Notes: generated from the sequence alone by a model not told the origin. A DNA stretch of 52,484 bases from Elusimicrobia bacterium HGW-Elusimicrobia-1 (GCA_002841695.1 PHAN01000009.1:1-52484), one strand, 5' to 3'. Shown: positions 1-8,964, numbered from the stretch's first letter. Program-made: numbers and translations.

Positions 1-181
1 CCAAGGCGGAATTCCAGACGGAAAACTTTACTTCGTATGCGCCGCTTAGAGGTATGCCGTTTTTGTCGGTGAGGCGGCCTTGAAGGTTCATCAGGCGGGG
101 GACGGAGGCAAAAGAGACATTCACCAAAAATATCAAAACAACCGTCGAAAGGAACGACTTACAAAGGGAAATCGGCGCCAT
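1..181 (-). CDS. Secreted protein, N-terminal part only
   Basis: Reading the minus strand from the ATG at 181 gives a 60-residue fragment that runs off the left edge. It starts with a typical signal peptide (Lys near the N-terminus, then a STVVLIFLVNVSFA-like hydrophobic stretch) and continues with a mature start containing NLQGRLTDKNG. That motif is common at the start of large secreted proteins in environmental Gram-negative genomes. The start is supported by an AGGGGG ribosome-binding site about six bases upstream. A promoter with a TTGACT -35 lies further upstream. The function cannot be told from this fragment. Confidence 0.72.
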   Translation of the reverse strand, partial: MAPISLCKSFLSTVVLIFLVNVSFASVPRLMNLQGRLTDKNGIPLSGAYEVKFSVWNSAL

Positions 182-217
182 ATTACCCCCTGCTATGCTG
201 TTTGATCCACACTTTAG

Positions 218-246
218 CATATACACAAATTTACCGCTGAAGTCAA
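218..246 (-). promoter_or_regulatory. Probable sigma70 promoter for the left-edge secreted protein
   Basis: On the minus strand TTGACT (241-246) is followed after 17 bases by TATATG (218-223), upstream of the ATG at 181. The -10 is weak, so this is a moderate call. Confidence 0.4.
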
Positions 247-293
247 GTTTTTATTAAGAGGCATCGAAACAAGACCGCCGCCCGCCGGTTTTT

Positions 294-302
294 TGATAAA
301 AT
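294..302 (+). promoter_or_regulatory. Extended -10 promoter giving a leaderless mRNA
   Basis: TGATAAAAT at 294-302 is an extended -10 (TG plus one base plus TAAAAT). It ends nine bases before the ATG at 312, so transcription would begin at or next to the start codon. No Shine-Dalgarno sequence is present. Confidence 0.45.
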
Positions 303-311
303 ACTCGTAAT

Positions 312-2348
312 ATGAATAAAATAGTCGCTTCGGCGGCGGTTTTTCTTGCGGTTACCGCCCTCTATGTTCGGGGGTTATCGCCGACGATAACATCGGACGA
401 TTCCGGAGAACTCGCGGGGGTCGCCCATACGCTGGGCGTGGCTCACTCTCCGGGCTATCCCGTTTATTCTCTGACGGGCGGGGCGGCCAAGACGCTGTTG
501 CCTCTCGCAAATCCGGCTTACAGAGCGAATCTTGTGTCGGCGATTTCATCGGCGGCGGGTGTGACTGCTGCTTTTTTCTTTTTTGCGGCGGTATCGGGTT
601 CCTCGGCGGCGGGATTCTGGGCCGCGCTTGCGCTGGGAGCATCCGCGCTTTTTTACGGAACAGCAACGGTTACGGAAGTTTACGGGCTGTCGATTTTTTT
701 CTCGGCGGCGATGCTGTGGGCTCTGTCGTCGGGGATGGAAGCGGGCAAAAAACTCCGGCTGGCGTTTTTCGTATGGGGATTGTCTTTCGTGTCGCATTAT
801 ATAGCGGCGTTCTGGCTGCCCGCGATTTTTTATTTCGCGTGGAAGGAAAAGCGGGTTGCCACGAGGGACATAGCATCATACGCGTTTTTCGGCGCGCTCG
901 GAATGACTCCTTTGCTATTGATACCCGTAAGAGCCGCCGCGGGAGCCGTATACTCGTGGGAGGACCCGTCCACGGCGGCGCGGTTTCTCGACGTGGTTTT
1001 GCGTTCCAGATACGGCGCGGCCAAGCTGGCGCAGGGCGAAATGAATTTGCTCGACATTTCGCCGTGGATTCCGAAACTCCGATTTCTCGTCTCTGAACTC
1101 ATCTCGTCTTTTTCGCCTGCCGGATTTCTGACCGGCTGCGCGGGACTGCTTTTAAGTTTCATCGTCAAAAAAAATAAAACGTCCGACGGAAAAGATAAAA
1201 AAACCGCGGGCGGCGGAATATTTCTTTTTCTTCTTTTTATCGGAGCGGGGCCGGCCTTTCTGGCGGCCGCAAACGTGGGCGTGGACAGAAACTCGTCGGC
1301 GCTGCTGTCGAGATTTCTTTACCTTGCGGGAATAGCGTGGTGCACTTATATCGCAATAGCGCTGGCGCGCCTCAAAGACGCGCGCGTCATCGCCGCGGCG
1401 GGGATTATTCTGACGGCGGCGGCGGTAAACGGGTCGGCCGTAAAAAACTCGTCAAGATATCATTTTACCTTCTACGATTACGCCTGCAACCTGCTTAAAA
1501 ACACTCCGCCGGATTCTCTGGTCATATTCGACCGCGCGGATGAAATGGAATTTTGCGTGAGTTATCTTTTGCGAATCGCGGGAAAACGTCCCGACATCGA
1601 TTTTCTCGACGCAAACGCGGGTGTTTCCAAAAGCGTTTATGGCGTCGATTACTATAAAATATGGGGCGCGGGGCGTCTTGCGCTCAGAAATAAAATCGAA
1701 TCGGCTCTGATAGAAAACGCTTCCGCAGGCGGCAGGCGGGTTGTTTACGCCACATTCCTGCCGGCGCAGACCGTCACGCCTAAAACGCCGCGCGGACTTC
1801 TGCATATTTCGCGGGGCGAAAAAATTCCGGCGGTATTTCCCGACGAGATTTTCGTCCTGCGGCCTCCTGAAAAAGAAATCCGCAGCGAGGGAATTTATGC
1901 GAGTCACTTTTTGATTTTAGGAGATTATTACGCGGCGGCGGGCGACGCCAAACGGGCGGCAAGAAACTTCAAAACGGCTTTTTGGCTCGACAACCCGGGC
2001 GCGTACCACCGTCTGGGATACTTTTATTTTGAGCGGGGCGATTACTCCGCGGCGGCCGATACTTTCGGAAAACTTTTGCGGTTTTATCCGCGGGACGCCG
2101 ACGCGCGGCTGAATCTGGGCGTGATATCCGAGAAATTCGGACGGCTCGACGAGGCGGAAATATTTTATCGGGAGGCCGCAATAGTCGAGCCGTCGAACGC
2201 GAGGGCGCACTACAATTTGGGCGCTTTGGAGTGGAAGAGAAGCAGATGGCGCGAAGCGGCGAAGGCATTCGGGCGGGCGGCATCCATAGAGCCGTCGAAC
2301 GAGGAGTACCGAAGGTTTGCCGTCGAGGCGGCGGCGAAAAGTAAGTGA
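312..2348 (+). CDS. DUF2723 membrane protein with C-terminal TPR repeats
   Basis: This 678-residue protein begins with a signal-anchor helix and the DUF2723 signature (SDDSGEL then HSPGYPVYSL, residues 27-52). That family is the GT-C fold relative of protein O-mannosyltransferases. About ten hydrophobic helices follow to roughly residue 370. A soluble segment comes next, then TPR units from about residue 545 to the end (GDYYAAAGDAKRAARNF, DADARLNLGVISEKFGR, NARAHYNLGALEWKRSRW). The acidic residues after the first helix match the catalytic position of GT-C enzymes. The likely role is transfer of a lipid-linked sugar to secreted proteins at the inner membrane, but no family member of this exact architecture has a proven substrate that I know of. 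It converges on mnmA, and its stop codon lies at the edge of an inverted repeat. Confidence 0.8.
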   Translation: MNKIVASAAVFLAVTALYVRGLSPTITSDDSGELAGVAHTLGVAHSPGYPVYSLTGGAAKTLLPLANPAYRANLVSAISSAAGVTAAFFFFAAVSGSSAAGFWAALALGASALFYGTATVTEVYGLSIFFSAAMLWALSSGMEAGKKLRLAFFVWGLSFVSHYIAAFWLPAIFYFAWKEKRVATRDIASYAFFGALGMTPLLLIPVRAAAGAVYSWEDPSTAARFLDVVLRSRYGAAKLAQGEMNLLDISPWIPKLRFLVSELISSFSPAGFLTGCAGLLLSFIVKKNKTSDGKDKKTAGGGIFLFLLFIGAGPAFLAAANVGVDRNSSALLSRFLYLAGIAWCTYIAIALARLKDARVIAAAGIILTAAAVNGSAVKNSSRYHFTFYDYACNLLKNTPPDSLVIFDRADEMEFCVSYLLRIAGKRPDIDFLDANAGVSKSVYGVDYYKIWGAGRLALRNKIESALIENASAGGRRVVYATFLPAQTVTPKTPRGLLHISRGEKIPAVFPDEIFVLRPPEKEIRSEGIYASHFLILGDYYAAAGDAKRAARNFKTAFWLDNPGAYHRLGYFYFERGDYSAAADTFGKLLRFYPRDADARLNLGVISEKFGRLDEAEIFYREAAIVEPSNARAHYNLGALEWKRSRWREAAKAFGRAASIEPSNEEYRRFAVEAAAKSK

Positions 2349-2451
2349 TTAGTGGTTAGTGATTAGTATTTTTCTGCTGTGCCCCAATCACCAGCCATTC
2401 GCCACTGCTTTTTTGCTTTTACTAACCACTAATCACTAACCACTAACCACT
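2344..2451. repeat. Imperfect inverted repeat between convergent genes
   Basis: The arms at 2344-2368 and 2420-2451 are built from tandem AGTGRTTAGT units. They pair with only G/A differences, which become G-U pairs in RNA. The left arm supplies the stop of the DUF2723 gene and the right arm encodes the last residues and stop of mnmA. The hairpin probably acts as a bidirectional terminator. Confidence 0.7.
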
Positions 2452-3545
2452 GCTTTTATAATTCCACCGCCGATGATTTTATCTCCCTTGTAAAATACCG
2501 CCGACTGGCCGGGTGTCACTCCGAACGCGGGTGTTTCCAATTCTATTTTCAGTTTATCCCCTATGCGGGTCACGCGGCCTTTCATTTCTGCGGAGAGATA
2601 GCGGATTTTCACCCCGTATTCAGCGGGAAGTTTTTCGCCGGGCGCGTGCAGCAGCCAGTCGCCGACGGCAAACGTCTTCGAGAGCGCGCTTGGGCGCGGC
2701 CCCACCGTAACGCGCCTCGACGAAGGGTCGATATTCAGTACATACAACCGCTCTTTGGCCGCCACGCCTGCGCCGGAACGCTGTCCGACGGTAAATCTGA
2801 ATATCCCTTCGTGACGTCCCAGGACTTTGCCGCTTTCATCGACGATGTCTCCCGCCGCCGAGGCGGACTTTTCTCCCGACGGAAACCCGCTCCGGCATAC
2901 GCCTGCCAAAAATTTCTTGTAATCGCCGCCCGCGAAACACGCGTCGCGGCTTTCTTTTTTTTCGGCGACGCTCAGACCCGCGTCGAGGGCTATGCGGCGT
3001 ACGGCGGATTTTTTGAGCCCGCCTATCGGAAACATCGCGGAAGCCAGCCGCATCGGAAGCACCCGCCACAGAAAATACGTCTGGTCGCGGGAAGGGTCGG
3101 CGGCCTTTGTCAAAAGTAATGTTTTGTTTTTTCCGCGTCCGGCGAAGGATGTCCGCGCGTAGTGCCCCGTGGCAAGATAATCAAATCCGAGCGAAACGGC
3201 CTTGTCGACGAGGGCGCCGAACTTTATGGTTTCGTTGCAGACCACGCACGGATTGGGAGTCCGTCCCGCCAGATATTCGGCGACGAAATAATCCGCGACT
3301 TCGCGCTTGAAGACATCGGAGAAGTTGAAGACGTAGTGGCGTATGCCCAACCTGCGGCAAACCGCCGCGGCGTCGGAAACGTCGTCGAGAGAACAGCAGC
3401 CGGAGCGATGTTTGTCGTCGGAGGCGCTCCAGAGCCGCATTGTGGCGCCGACCACTTCGTATCCGGCTTTTTGAGCCAGCAGGGCGGCGACGGAACTGTC
3501 TACTCCGCCCGACATCGCCGCCAGAACCTTTATATTTTTTTTCAT
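2436..3545 (-). CDS. mnmA: tRNA-specific 2-thiouridylase MnmA
   Basis: MnmA activates U34 of tRNA-Glu, -Gln and -Lys with ATP and replaces the C2 oxygen with sulfur. The 369-residue length is normal. The PP-loop SGGVDSS is at residues 12-18. The first catalytic cysteine is in PNPCVVCN near residue 100, and the second, persulfide-carrying one is in SRDACFAGG near residue 205. The GHYAR tRNA-contact motif is present, and the C-terminal beta-barrel is intact up to VVSG. It is the last gene of an overlapping operon iscS, glycosyltransferase, mnmA. IscS provides the sulfur that MnmA uses, so the linkage makes functional sense. The ATG at 3545 overlaps the upstream stop by four bases. The last residues are encoded by a spreading repeat. 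Confidence 0.95.
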   Translation of the reverse strand: MKKNIKVLAAMSGGVDSSVAALLAQKAGYEVVGATMRLWSASDDKHRSGCCSLDDVSDAAAVCRRLGIRHYVFNFSDVFKREVADYFVAEYLAGRTPNPCVVCNETIKFGALVDKAVSLGFDYLATGHYARTSFAGRGKNKTLLLTKAADPSRDQTYFLWRVLPMRLASAMFPIGGLKKSAVRRIALDAGLSVAEKKESRDACFAGGDYKKFLAGVCRSGFPSGEKSASAAGDIVDESGKVLGRHEGIFRFTVGQRSGAGVAAKERLYVLNIDPSSRRVTVGPRPSALSKTFAVGDWLLHAPGEKLPAEYGVKIRYLSAEMKGRVTRIGDKLKIELETPAFGVTPGQSAVFYKGDKIIGGGIIKAVVSG

Positions 3546-5362
3546 CGCCGGTAATTCCCCGCCCGCCTCGACGGCGACACGCTGTCACAGCGCCCCAGCT
3601 GCCCCGCAAGCCACGGCGCGGCTTCGCACGCGGCGCGCACGGCCGCAAGAGCTCCGTTCATTTCGGCGGCGATTTGTCCTGAAATCGGCGAGGTCGCCGA
3701 CAAGCGGACGTCTTTCGCCGCTACGCGATAGTAAACGAATATCGGCGCGCCGCCGGAGCTGATTTCGCCGAGCGCAAACGCGCGCGGATATATTTTCAGG
3801 AACGCTTTCTCGACGGCGGCGTCGGCCGCAGACATCCGCGACATCATATAAATCATATCCTTCCGAGGAGGAGACAAAAACTCAAAATCCGCCGAAGAAA
3901 CATAACATCCGAAACGTGATTTCCACACGGTTTCGGCAAGAAATGTCACGGCCGGATTCGTATAAAAACTCATGGGCGCCGCGACGTCTCCCGAGGCCGT
4001 GAAACCGCCCGCGTTTTTTAGCGCTTCTATCTGCCACGAACCGAAAGCCTGGCGCGTTACGGCGGAGTCCGCCCAGACAGAAAAATAATTTCTCAACTCG
4101 CCGAAAGCCAAAAAAACCAGAAAAGCCGCAACTAAATATTTCGCCGACTTTTTACGCGGCCATCCGCGGTAAACCGCAGCCGCAAAGTATCCACAGAGAA
4201 TAAAAACCGGCGGCTGAAGCCCTATGGTTCTTAAAGCGTGGGGCGCTTCCGACGAAAATATCGACGGAATACCCATGATAGCCGCCCAGCCGATAAGAAA
4301 TCCGCCCGGATTCCCGTGCTCAAAACTTGGCCCGAAGTTTTTGCCGCAGGGCGGGCCGATAATCATATTTTTTACGGCAAGAAAAAAACCGCCCGCGAAA
4401 AGCGCGAACAGCGGCAGCGAAAACATAGGATATCCCGGGATATTGTGACGGGGATTGGCGTCGCCCTCCACACCGAACATAAGAGCGACTTTGACAAGAT
4501 TTGCCGCCGCAGATCCCGTGTCCAAAACCTCGCGGGCTCGCGCCGCAAAAAACTCAGGGTGATGTATAAAGTGAATCCAGAGCGGCGCGCTCGCCATCGC
4601 CATAGCCGCAAACGCCGTCGCCGCGCCGCGCGAAATGTATTCCGCGCCGGTTTTTCCGCCGGCAACCGCCTGTCGCCGCCAACGAATCAGAAACGCCAAA
4701 ACCGCCGCAACCGGAACGAGTCGGGCCGGCAAATAAGTATAAAATCCCAAGCCCAGAAAAAGTCCCGACAGGGCAAAATCCCGTTGCGCGCGCGTCCGGA
4801 AAGCCCTGAATAAAAAGTAGAAAGCAAAAACCGATACCGCCGGAAGCAATATCCCCTGGAAGGCGATGCGGCTAAAATTGATATGCCATCGACAGAAAGC
4901 CGCGACAAACGCGGCGACAAACGCCGCAAAACGCGCAAAATCGTCGACGGACTCGGGCGGACGGACTTCAGACGGCGGGCGCGGCCGCCTGAAAATCTCA
5001 AACGTCAGAAGAAATATCCCCGCGACCGTCAATGCTCCGGCCAAACCCGCCACAAGCCGCAGGGAAAATACGGACGCGCCGAAGATTTTGAAACTCACAG
5101 CCGCAAGATACGCGTACATCGCGTCGACGCCCCAAAGCCGGTTGAAATAAGCGGGGCGGTCGCTCCCGTCGACGATGTCCGACGCGCACAAGCCATAAAC
5201 GCCCTCGTCGAGATAAAATCCCGGCGGGATGCCGTCGAGATTCCATACTCTTGCCCCAAGCGCGGCCGCAAAAACCGCGGCCACGGCGACGCCGTAGAGA
5301 CAGCGGCCGCTCAGGCGGGATGTTTTCCCGACGGACGCGGGCGCTCTTGAAGATGATTTCAT
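3542..5362 (-). CDS. GT-C family membrane glycosyltransferase (ArnT/PMT-like)
   Basis: This 606-residue protein has a short cytoplasmic N-terminus, a first membrane helix (residues 22-40) and then the periplasmic loop motif YLDEGVYGLCASDIV. That motif is the acidic catalytic signature of ArnT/PMT-type GT-C enzymes, which use polyprenyl-phosphate sugars. About ten further hydrophobic helices extend to residue 420, followed by a soluble C-terminal domain of about 180 residues. It sits between iscS and mnmA with four-base overlaps on both sides, so it is translated from the same message. Its acceptor is unknown. Protein glycosylation or lipid A decoration are both possible. The placement inside a tRNA-thiolation operon is unexplained. 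Confidence 0.78.
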   Translation of the reverse strand: MKSSSRAPASVGKTSRLSGRCLYGVAVAAVFAAALGARVWNLDGIPPGFYLDEGVYGLCASDIVDGSDRPAYFNRLWGVDAMYAYLAAVSFKIFGASVFSLRLVAGLAGALTVAGIFLLTFEIFRRPRPPSEVRPPESVDDFARFAAFVAAFVAAFCRWHINFSRIAFQGILLPAVSVFAFYFLFRAFRTRAQRDFALSGLFLGLGFYTYLPARLVPVAAVLAFLIRWRRQAVAGGKTGAEYISRGAATAFAAMAMASAPLWIHFIHHPEFFAARAREVLDTGSAAANLVKVALMFGVEGDANPRHNIPGYPMFSLPLFALFAGGFFLAVKNMIIGPPCGKNFGPSFEHGNPGGFLIGWAAIMGIPSIFSSEAPHALRTIGLQPPVFILCGYFAAAVYRGWPRKKSAKYLVAAFLVFLAFGELRNYFSVWADSAVTRQAFGSWQIEALKNAGGFTASGDVAAPMSFYTNPAVTFLAETVWKSRFGCYVSSADFEFLSPPRKDMIYMMSRMSAADAAVEKAFLKIYPRAFALGEISSGGAPIFVYYRVAAKDVRLSATSPISGQIAAEMNGALAAVRAACEAAPWLAGQLGRCDSVSPSRRAGNYRR

Positions 5363-6561
5363 TTTGATTTGTACAGAGGCGAGATGGCCCGGAGTTTTTT
5401 CACCGCCGGCGGGAGTATGGCCAGAACATTGTCGACTTCCCGCTCGGTGTTAAACTTTCCCAGCGAAAATCTTATGGATCCGCGCGCCAGAGCCGGCGGA
5501 CAGCCGATGGCCGTAATAACGTGACTGGGGTCCGTCGAGCCGGAGGCGCAGGCCGAGCCCGTGGAAACGCAAACGCCTTCCATATCGAGAGCCACGACCA
5601 GCGACTCGCCGTCCAGATAATCGAAGGCCGCGTTCAGCGTGCCGGCCAGCCGCTCCGAGGGATGTCCATTGACTCGAACGTCGGATATGGCCGAGAGTAT
5701 GCCGCTTTCGAGTTTTTGCCGCAGCGAAAGAATTTTCGCGCCGTCTTGGGCCGCCGAGGCAACGCCGAGTTCAAGCGCCCGCGCCATTGCGACGGCTCCG
5801 GCCACGTTCTCCGTCGACGCGCGGCGATTGCCTTCGTGATGGCCTCCGTGCAGAAGCGGATGGAAATCCGCGCCCGAGGAAGCGTATAGACATCCGACGC
5901 CTTTGGGGCCGTAAAATTTATGCGCCGAAACGCTTAAAAAATCGACTCCCATTTTTTGGACGTTTATGTCGATTTTTCCCGCCGATTGCACGGCGTCGAC
6001 GTGATAGAGCGCCCGCGGCTTGGATGCGGCCTCGCGGCGGCGGTTTGCGTTTTTGAGCAACCGGCCGATTTCTTCGACGGGCTCTATGGTTCCTATCTCG
6101 TTATTGGCGTGCATAACGCTCACCATCACGGTAGTGTCGCGCAATGATTTTTCCACATCTGCGGGGTCAACGAGTCCGTGCGTGTCCACAGGCAAATACG
6201 TAATTTCAAATCCGTGCTCGCGGGACAGATACTCGCAGGTATTTAACACTGCGTGATGCTCGACGAGCGTGGTTATTATGTGATTTCCGCGCGAGCGATT
6301 GGCAAACGCCGCGCCTTTTATGGCGGTATTATCGGATTCGGTTCCGGAGGCGGTAAAGACGATTTCGGACGACTTAGCGGCGCCCAGAAGACTCGCGATT
6401 TTTTCCCGCGATTCTTCAAGAGCGGCTTTGGCTTCCTGCCCCGCGGAGTGCACGCTCGACGGATTACCGCACAGCGTGCGGGCGGTGACGGCCATAAGTT
6501 CTATGACTTCGGGAATGGCGAAAGTGGTTGCGTTATTGTCGAAATATATGCGTTTTTTCAT
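5359..6561 (-). CDS. iscS: Cysteine desulfurase (IscS/NifS)
   Basis: This pyridoxal-phosphate enzyme removes sulfur from cysteine to form an enzyme persulfide for Fe-S clusters and tRNA thiolation. The 400-residue chain starts with YFDNNATT. It has the VEHHAVL histidine motif near residue 105, the PLP lysine in SAHKFYGPKGVG near residue 212, and the catalytic cysteine in STGSACASGS near residue 335. No IscU, NifU or IscR gene is adjacent. The partner within the operon is MnmA, two genes downstream, which suggests a dedicated role in 2-thiouridine synthesis, although a general role is equally possible. The ATG at 6561 lies downstream of a REP-like repeat that forms the 5' leader. Confidence 0.93.
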   Translation of the reverse strand: MKKRIYFDNNATTFAIPEVIELMAVTARTLCGNPSSVHSAGQEAKAALEESREKIASLLGAAKSSEIVFTASGTESDNTAIKGAAFANRSRGNHIITTLVEHHAVLNTCEYLSREHGFEITYLPVDTHGLVDPADVEKSLRDTTVMVSVMHANNEIGTIEPVEEIGRLLKNANRRREAASKPRALYHVDAVQSAGKIDINVQKMGVDFLSVSAHKFYGPKGVGCLYASSGADFHPLLHGGHHEGNRRASTENVAGAVAMARALELGVASAAQDGAKILSLRQKLESGILSAISDVRVNGHPSERLAGTLNAAFDYLDGESLVVALDMEGVCVSTGSACASGSTDPSHVITAIGCPPALARGSIRFSLGKFNTEREVDNVLAILPPAVKKLRAISPLYKSK

Positions 6562-6590
6562 ACTTGCGGAATTCCAAACTCTCAGATTCT

Positions 6591-6655
6591 GTCATTCCCG
6601 CGAAAGCGGGAATCCAGATAAAATAATGGATTCCCGATAAAAACATTCGGGAACG
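6591..6655. repeat. REP-like palindromic repeat in the iscS leader
   Basis: Two successive hairpins are visible: ATTCCCGCGAAAGCGGGAAT followed by a second one with TTCCCGA and TCGGGAA arms. The same ATTCCCG...CGGGAAT core recurs near 41,174. This is the classic dispersed CATTCCCGnnnnnCGGGAATG-type repeat. It lies between the iscS promoter and its start codon, so it would be transcribed as structured leader RNA. Confidence 0.7.
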
Positions 6656-6705
6656 ACGAACGGAGAAAGGAAATTTTTAACAACCAAAATAAAGTCATTG
6701 TCCGA

Positions 6706-6735
6706 ATTATATCACAATTATCCGGACTTGGCCAA
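6706..6735 (-). promoter_or_regulatory. Probable iscS operon promoter
   Basis: On the minus strand TTGGCC (6730-6735), an 18-base spacer and a perfect TATAAT (6706-6711) precede iscS by about 145 bases. The promoter overlaps the last codons of purC. Confidence 0.55.
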
Positions 6736-7467
6736 AGGAATGCCCAGCGCCTTGCAAACTTCAAAATGACAGAGCAGACGCCGCCCCTTAAAAAACCTCG
6801 CGGTATCGCAGGAAAAATCGTCTATCAGAAGAAGTCGGGAAGGCGCGCGCGACGACGATTTGCCGCCGAACCGTCTGCCGAATTCCGCCTTAAAATCCAC
6901 AAGTTCTATTCCGGCCCGACGGCACGGAGCGCGGGCGACGCGATTCATTTTAAGCATCGCGGAGCGTATCGCGGCGAGTTCGCGGGAAGTTGCGTGACTC
7001 AGAATCTGTTTTGAATCAAGAAGAGGGTCGTCGAGCATATCGGATTTAAGCGTGTATTCAACAACCGGACGTCCGAACGCCTCAAGCGCCCTGACCCGTC
7101 TTTTTGCTCCGCGCGACAGATAACTGCCCCACGCGCGGTTGCGGCAAATAAACTCGACGCCGATTCGCCGCGTTTTTTCGACGACAACGTCCGTCCGCGA
7201 CGGCCTCCCTCGAAAATGCGTCGGAATCCCGCCCGCTTCGAATTTCTTAAAAAAATATTCGCACATCGCGGCGGAAGCCGCGCCTTTGCCGGCGCGCGTG
7301 CCGACCACTTCGTTTCCGCCGGAATCGGGCCGGCCCGCACGTCCCAGCAGATTATCCTTGAATCTCAAAAGAAGAAAGCGTCGTCCGCGGCTTGCAAATG
7401 CCGCGACGTCCTTGGTTTTTCCCCTGTAAGAAAAAACCGGACGGGCGGGGGCGGCAGGATTTTTCAT
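6718..7467 (-). CDS. purC: SAICAR synthase PurC
   Basis: PurC ligates aspartate to carboxyaminoimidazole ribonucleotide in purine synthesis. The protein shows YRGKTKDV (the family's nucleotide-binding YEGKTKDVY), then KTRRIGVEFICRNRAWGSYLSR, the SDMLDDPLLD motif, IELVDFKAEFG, and LLIDDFSCDTARF (the usual EISPDTCR). The frame is open to 7533. I prefer the ATG at 7467 because the residues upstream do not look like the family and AGGCG precedes it, giving 249 residues, close to the usual size. It follows glnA and lies just beyond a terminator-like hairpin, so it may be transcribed by read-through. Some motif positions are unusual (RVARAPCRRAGIEL), so the sequence is divergent. Confidence 0.82.
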   Translation of the reverse strand: MKNPAAPARPVFSYRGKTKDVAAFASRGRRFLLLRFKDNLLGRAGRPDSGGNEVVGTRAGKGAASAAMCEYFFKKFEAGGIPTHFRGRPSRTDVVVEKTRRIGVEFICRNRAWGSYLSRGAKRRVRALEAFGRPVVEYTLKSDMLDDPLLDSKQILSHATSRELAAIRSAMLKMNRVARAPCRRAGIELVDFKAEFGRRFGGKSSSRAPSRLLLIDDFSCDTARFFKGRRLLCHFEVCKALGIPLAKSG

Positions 7468-7479
7468 ATGGCGCCTATG

Positions 7480-7515
7480 AAAACAAAAGAGGCGAGCATC
7501 GCGCCCGCCCCTCTT
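7480..7515 (-). terminator. Intrinsic terminator after glnA
   Basis: On the minus strand AAGAGGGGCGGGC pairs with CTCGCCTCTT and is followed by TTGTTTT. It lies 29 bases past the glnA stop and only 13 bases before the purC start, so it separates the two or sets their ratio. Confidence 0.65.
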
Positions 7516-7543
7516 ATTCGTATTTAATATCAACCGCGAAGCA

Positions 7544-8866
7544 TCAAAGCACCGCGAGATATTTTTTAATCTCGTACTCGGTGACCTGAGTGCGGTACAT
7601 ATCCCACTCTATCTTTTTGTTTTCTATGAGTTTGCCGAACACGTGATCGCCCAGAGTTTTTTTGAGCAGTTCCGATTTTTCGGCGGCCTCGATTGCCTCT
7701 ATGAGCGAACCCGGAAGGGTTTTTATTCCCTCTTTTTCCCTTTCATCCTCGGTAAGATGGAAAATATCTTTTTCGATGGGTTCGGGCATCGGGTATTTGT
7801 TACGGACGCCTTCAAGACCGGCGGCAAGCATTATCGCAAACGACAGATACGGATTGCAGGCCGGATCGGGGAAACGAAGTTCAATCCTGGTGGCCATTTC
7901 CTTGCCGGGCTTGTACATCGGAACGCGCACCAGCGCCGAGCGGTTTCTGCGCGCCCAGGAAATATAAGCCGGCGCCTCGAATCCGGGAACAAGCCGTTTG
8001 TAGGAATTGACCCACTGATTGGTGACTATGCACATCTCCGGAACGTGTTTAAGCACGCCCGCGATGAAATGCTTTGCCATCTCGGAGAGATGATATTTGT
8101 CCTTCGCCTCGTAGAACGCGTTTCTTTCCCCGGAAAACAGGGACATATGCGTGTGCATTCCTGAACCGTTGACGGACGCAAGCGGCTTGGGCATAAAAGA
8201 CGCGTAGAGGCCTTTTGAGTAGGCCACCTGTTTTACCACGACTTTATATGTCATTACCGTGTCAGCCATTTTGAGCGCCTCGTCGTAACGCAAATCAATT
8301 TCGTGCTGCGACGGAGCCACTTCGTGGTGCGAATACTCCACTTTGATGCCCATTTTTTCAAGTATCAGTATCGTCTCGCGCCTCAAATCGCGCGCCACGT
8401 CCAGGGGCACCGTGTCGAAGTAACCGCCCTCGTCGATAATTTCGGGGGCATTGTCGGATTTGAAATAGAAGTATTCAAGCTCCGGTCCCACAAAATAGCC
8501 GAATCCCTGTTTTTTGAGTTCCGCCAGATTTTTTTTGAGTATATAACGCGGGTCGCCTTCGTACGGGGTGCCGTCGGGATTGAGGATGTCGCAAATCATT
8601 CTGGCCGAGCCCTCGCCTTCGGGACGCCACGGCATAATGGTGAATGTGGCGGGATCGGGTTTTGCTATGAGGTCCGACTCGAATATCCGGGCAAAGCCCT
8701 CTATCGACGAGCCGTCGAAACCCATTCCTTCCGCCATTGCGCCTTCGAGTTCCCTGGGCGTAATGCTGAACGATTTAAGTTTGCCCAGAATGTCGACGAA
8801 CCACAAGTTGATAAACTTGATGTTTTTTTCTTTGACGATTTTCAATACTTCTTCGGCTGTATACAT
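7544..8866 (-). CDS. glnA: Glutamine synthetase, type I alpha
   Basis: GlnA joins ammonia to glutamate with ATP in a cytoplasmic dodecamer. The 440-residue length is typical of GSI-alpha. Visible motifs are MGFDGSSIEGF (N-terminal beta-grasp), the metal and glutamate site NGSGMHTHMSLF, the glutamate-binding NRSALVRVP, and the second metal-site glutamate in ELRFPDPACNPYLSF. The adenylylation tyrosine of GSI-beta enzymes is not present: the equivalent segment reads EKDIFHLTEDE, with Phe. The enzyme is therefore probably controlled by feedback or at the RNA level rather than by GlnE. A strong promoter, a structured leader and an AAGGAG ribosome site precede the ATG at 8866. Confidence 0.96.
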   Translation of the reverse strand: MYTAEEVLKIVKEKNIKFINLWFVDILGKLKSFSITPRELEGAMAEGMGFDGSSIEGFARIFESDLIAKPDPATFTIMPWRPEGEGSARMICDILNPDGTPYEGDPRYILKKNLAELKKQGFGYFVGPELEYFYFKSDNAPEIIDEGGYFDTVPLDVARDLRRETILILEKMGIKVEYSHHEVAPSQHEIDLRYDEALKMADTVMTYKVVVKQVAYSKGLYASFMPKPLASVNGSGMHTHMSLFSGERNAFYEAKDKYHLSEMAKHFIAGVLKHVPEMCIVTNQWVNSYKRLVPGFEAPAYISWARRNRSALVRVPMYKPGKEMATRIELRFPDPACNPYLSFAIMLAAGLEGVRNKYPMPEPIEKDIFHLTEDEREKEGIKTLPGSLIEAIEAAEKSELLKKTLGDHVFGKLIENKKIEWDMYRTQVTEYEIKKYLAVL

Positions 8867-8893
8867 TGTATTTTCTCCTTAAAAAAAGAAAAA

Positions 8894-8938
8894 TCCTCAA
8901 ACTCCGTCGTCGGTATTTGCCCGCTTCGGTATTGAGGA
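8894..8938 (-). promoter_or_regulatory. Hairpin plus T-tract in the glnA leader
   Basis: On the minus strand TCCTCAA and TTGAGGA form a seven-pair stem around a loop that can fold internally. It is followed directly by ATTTTTCTTTTTTT and then the glnA ribosome-binding site. The form is that of a weak intrinsic terminator just before a gene, as expected for attenuation. Nothing identifies a ligand. Confidence 0.45.
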
Positions 8939-8964
8939 CGTCGGCGTCCGTTCTGTCGTCGGGC

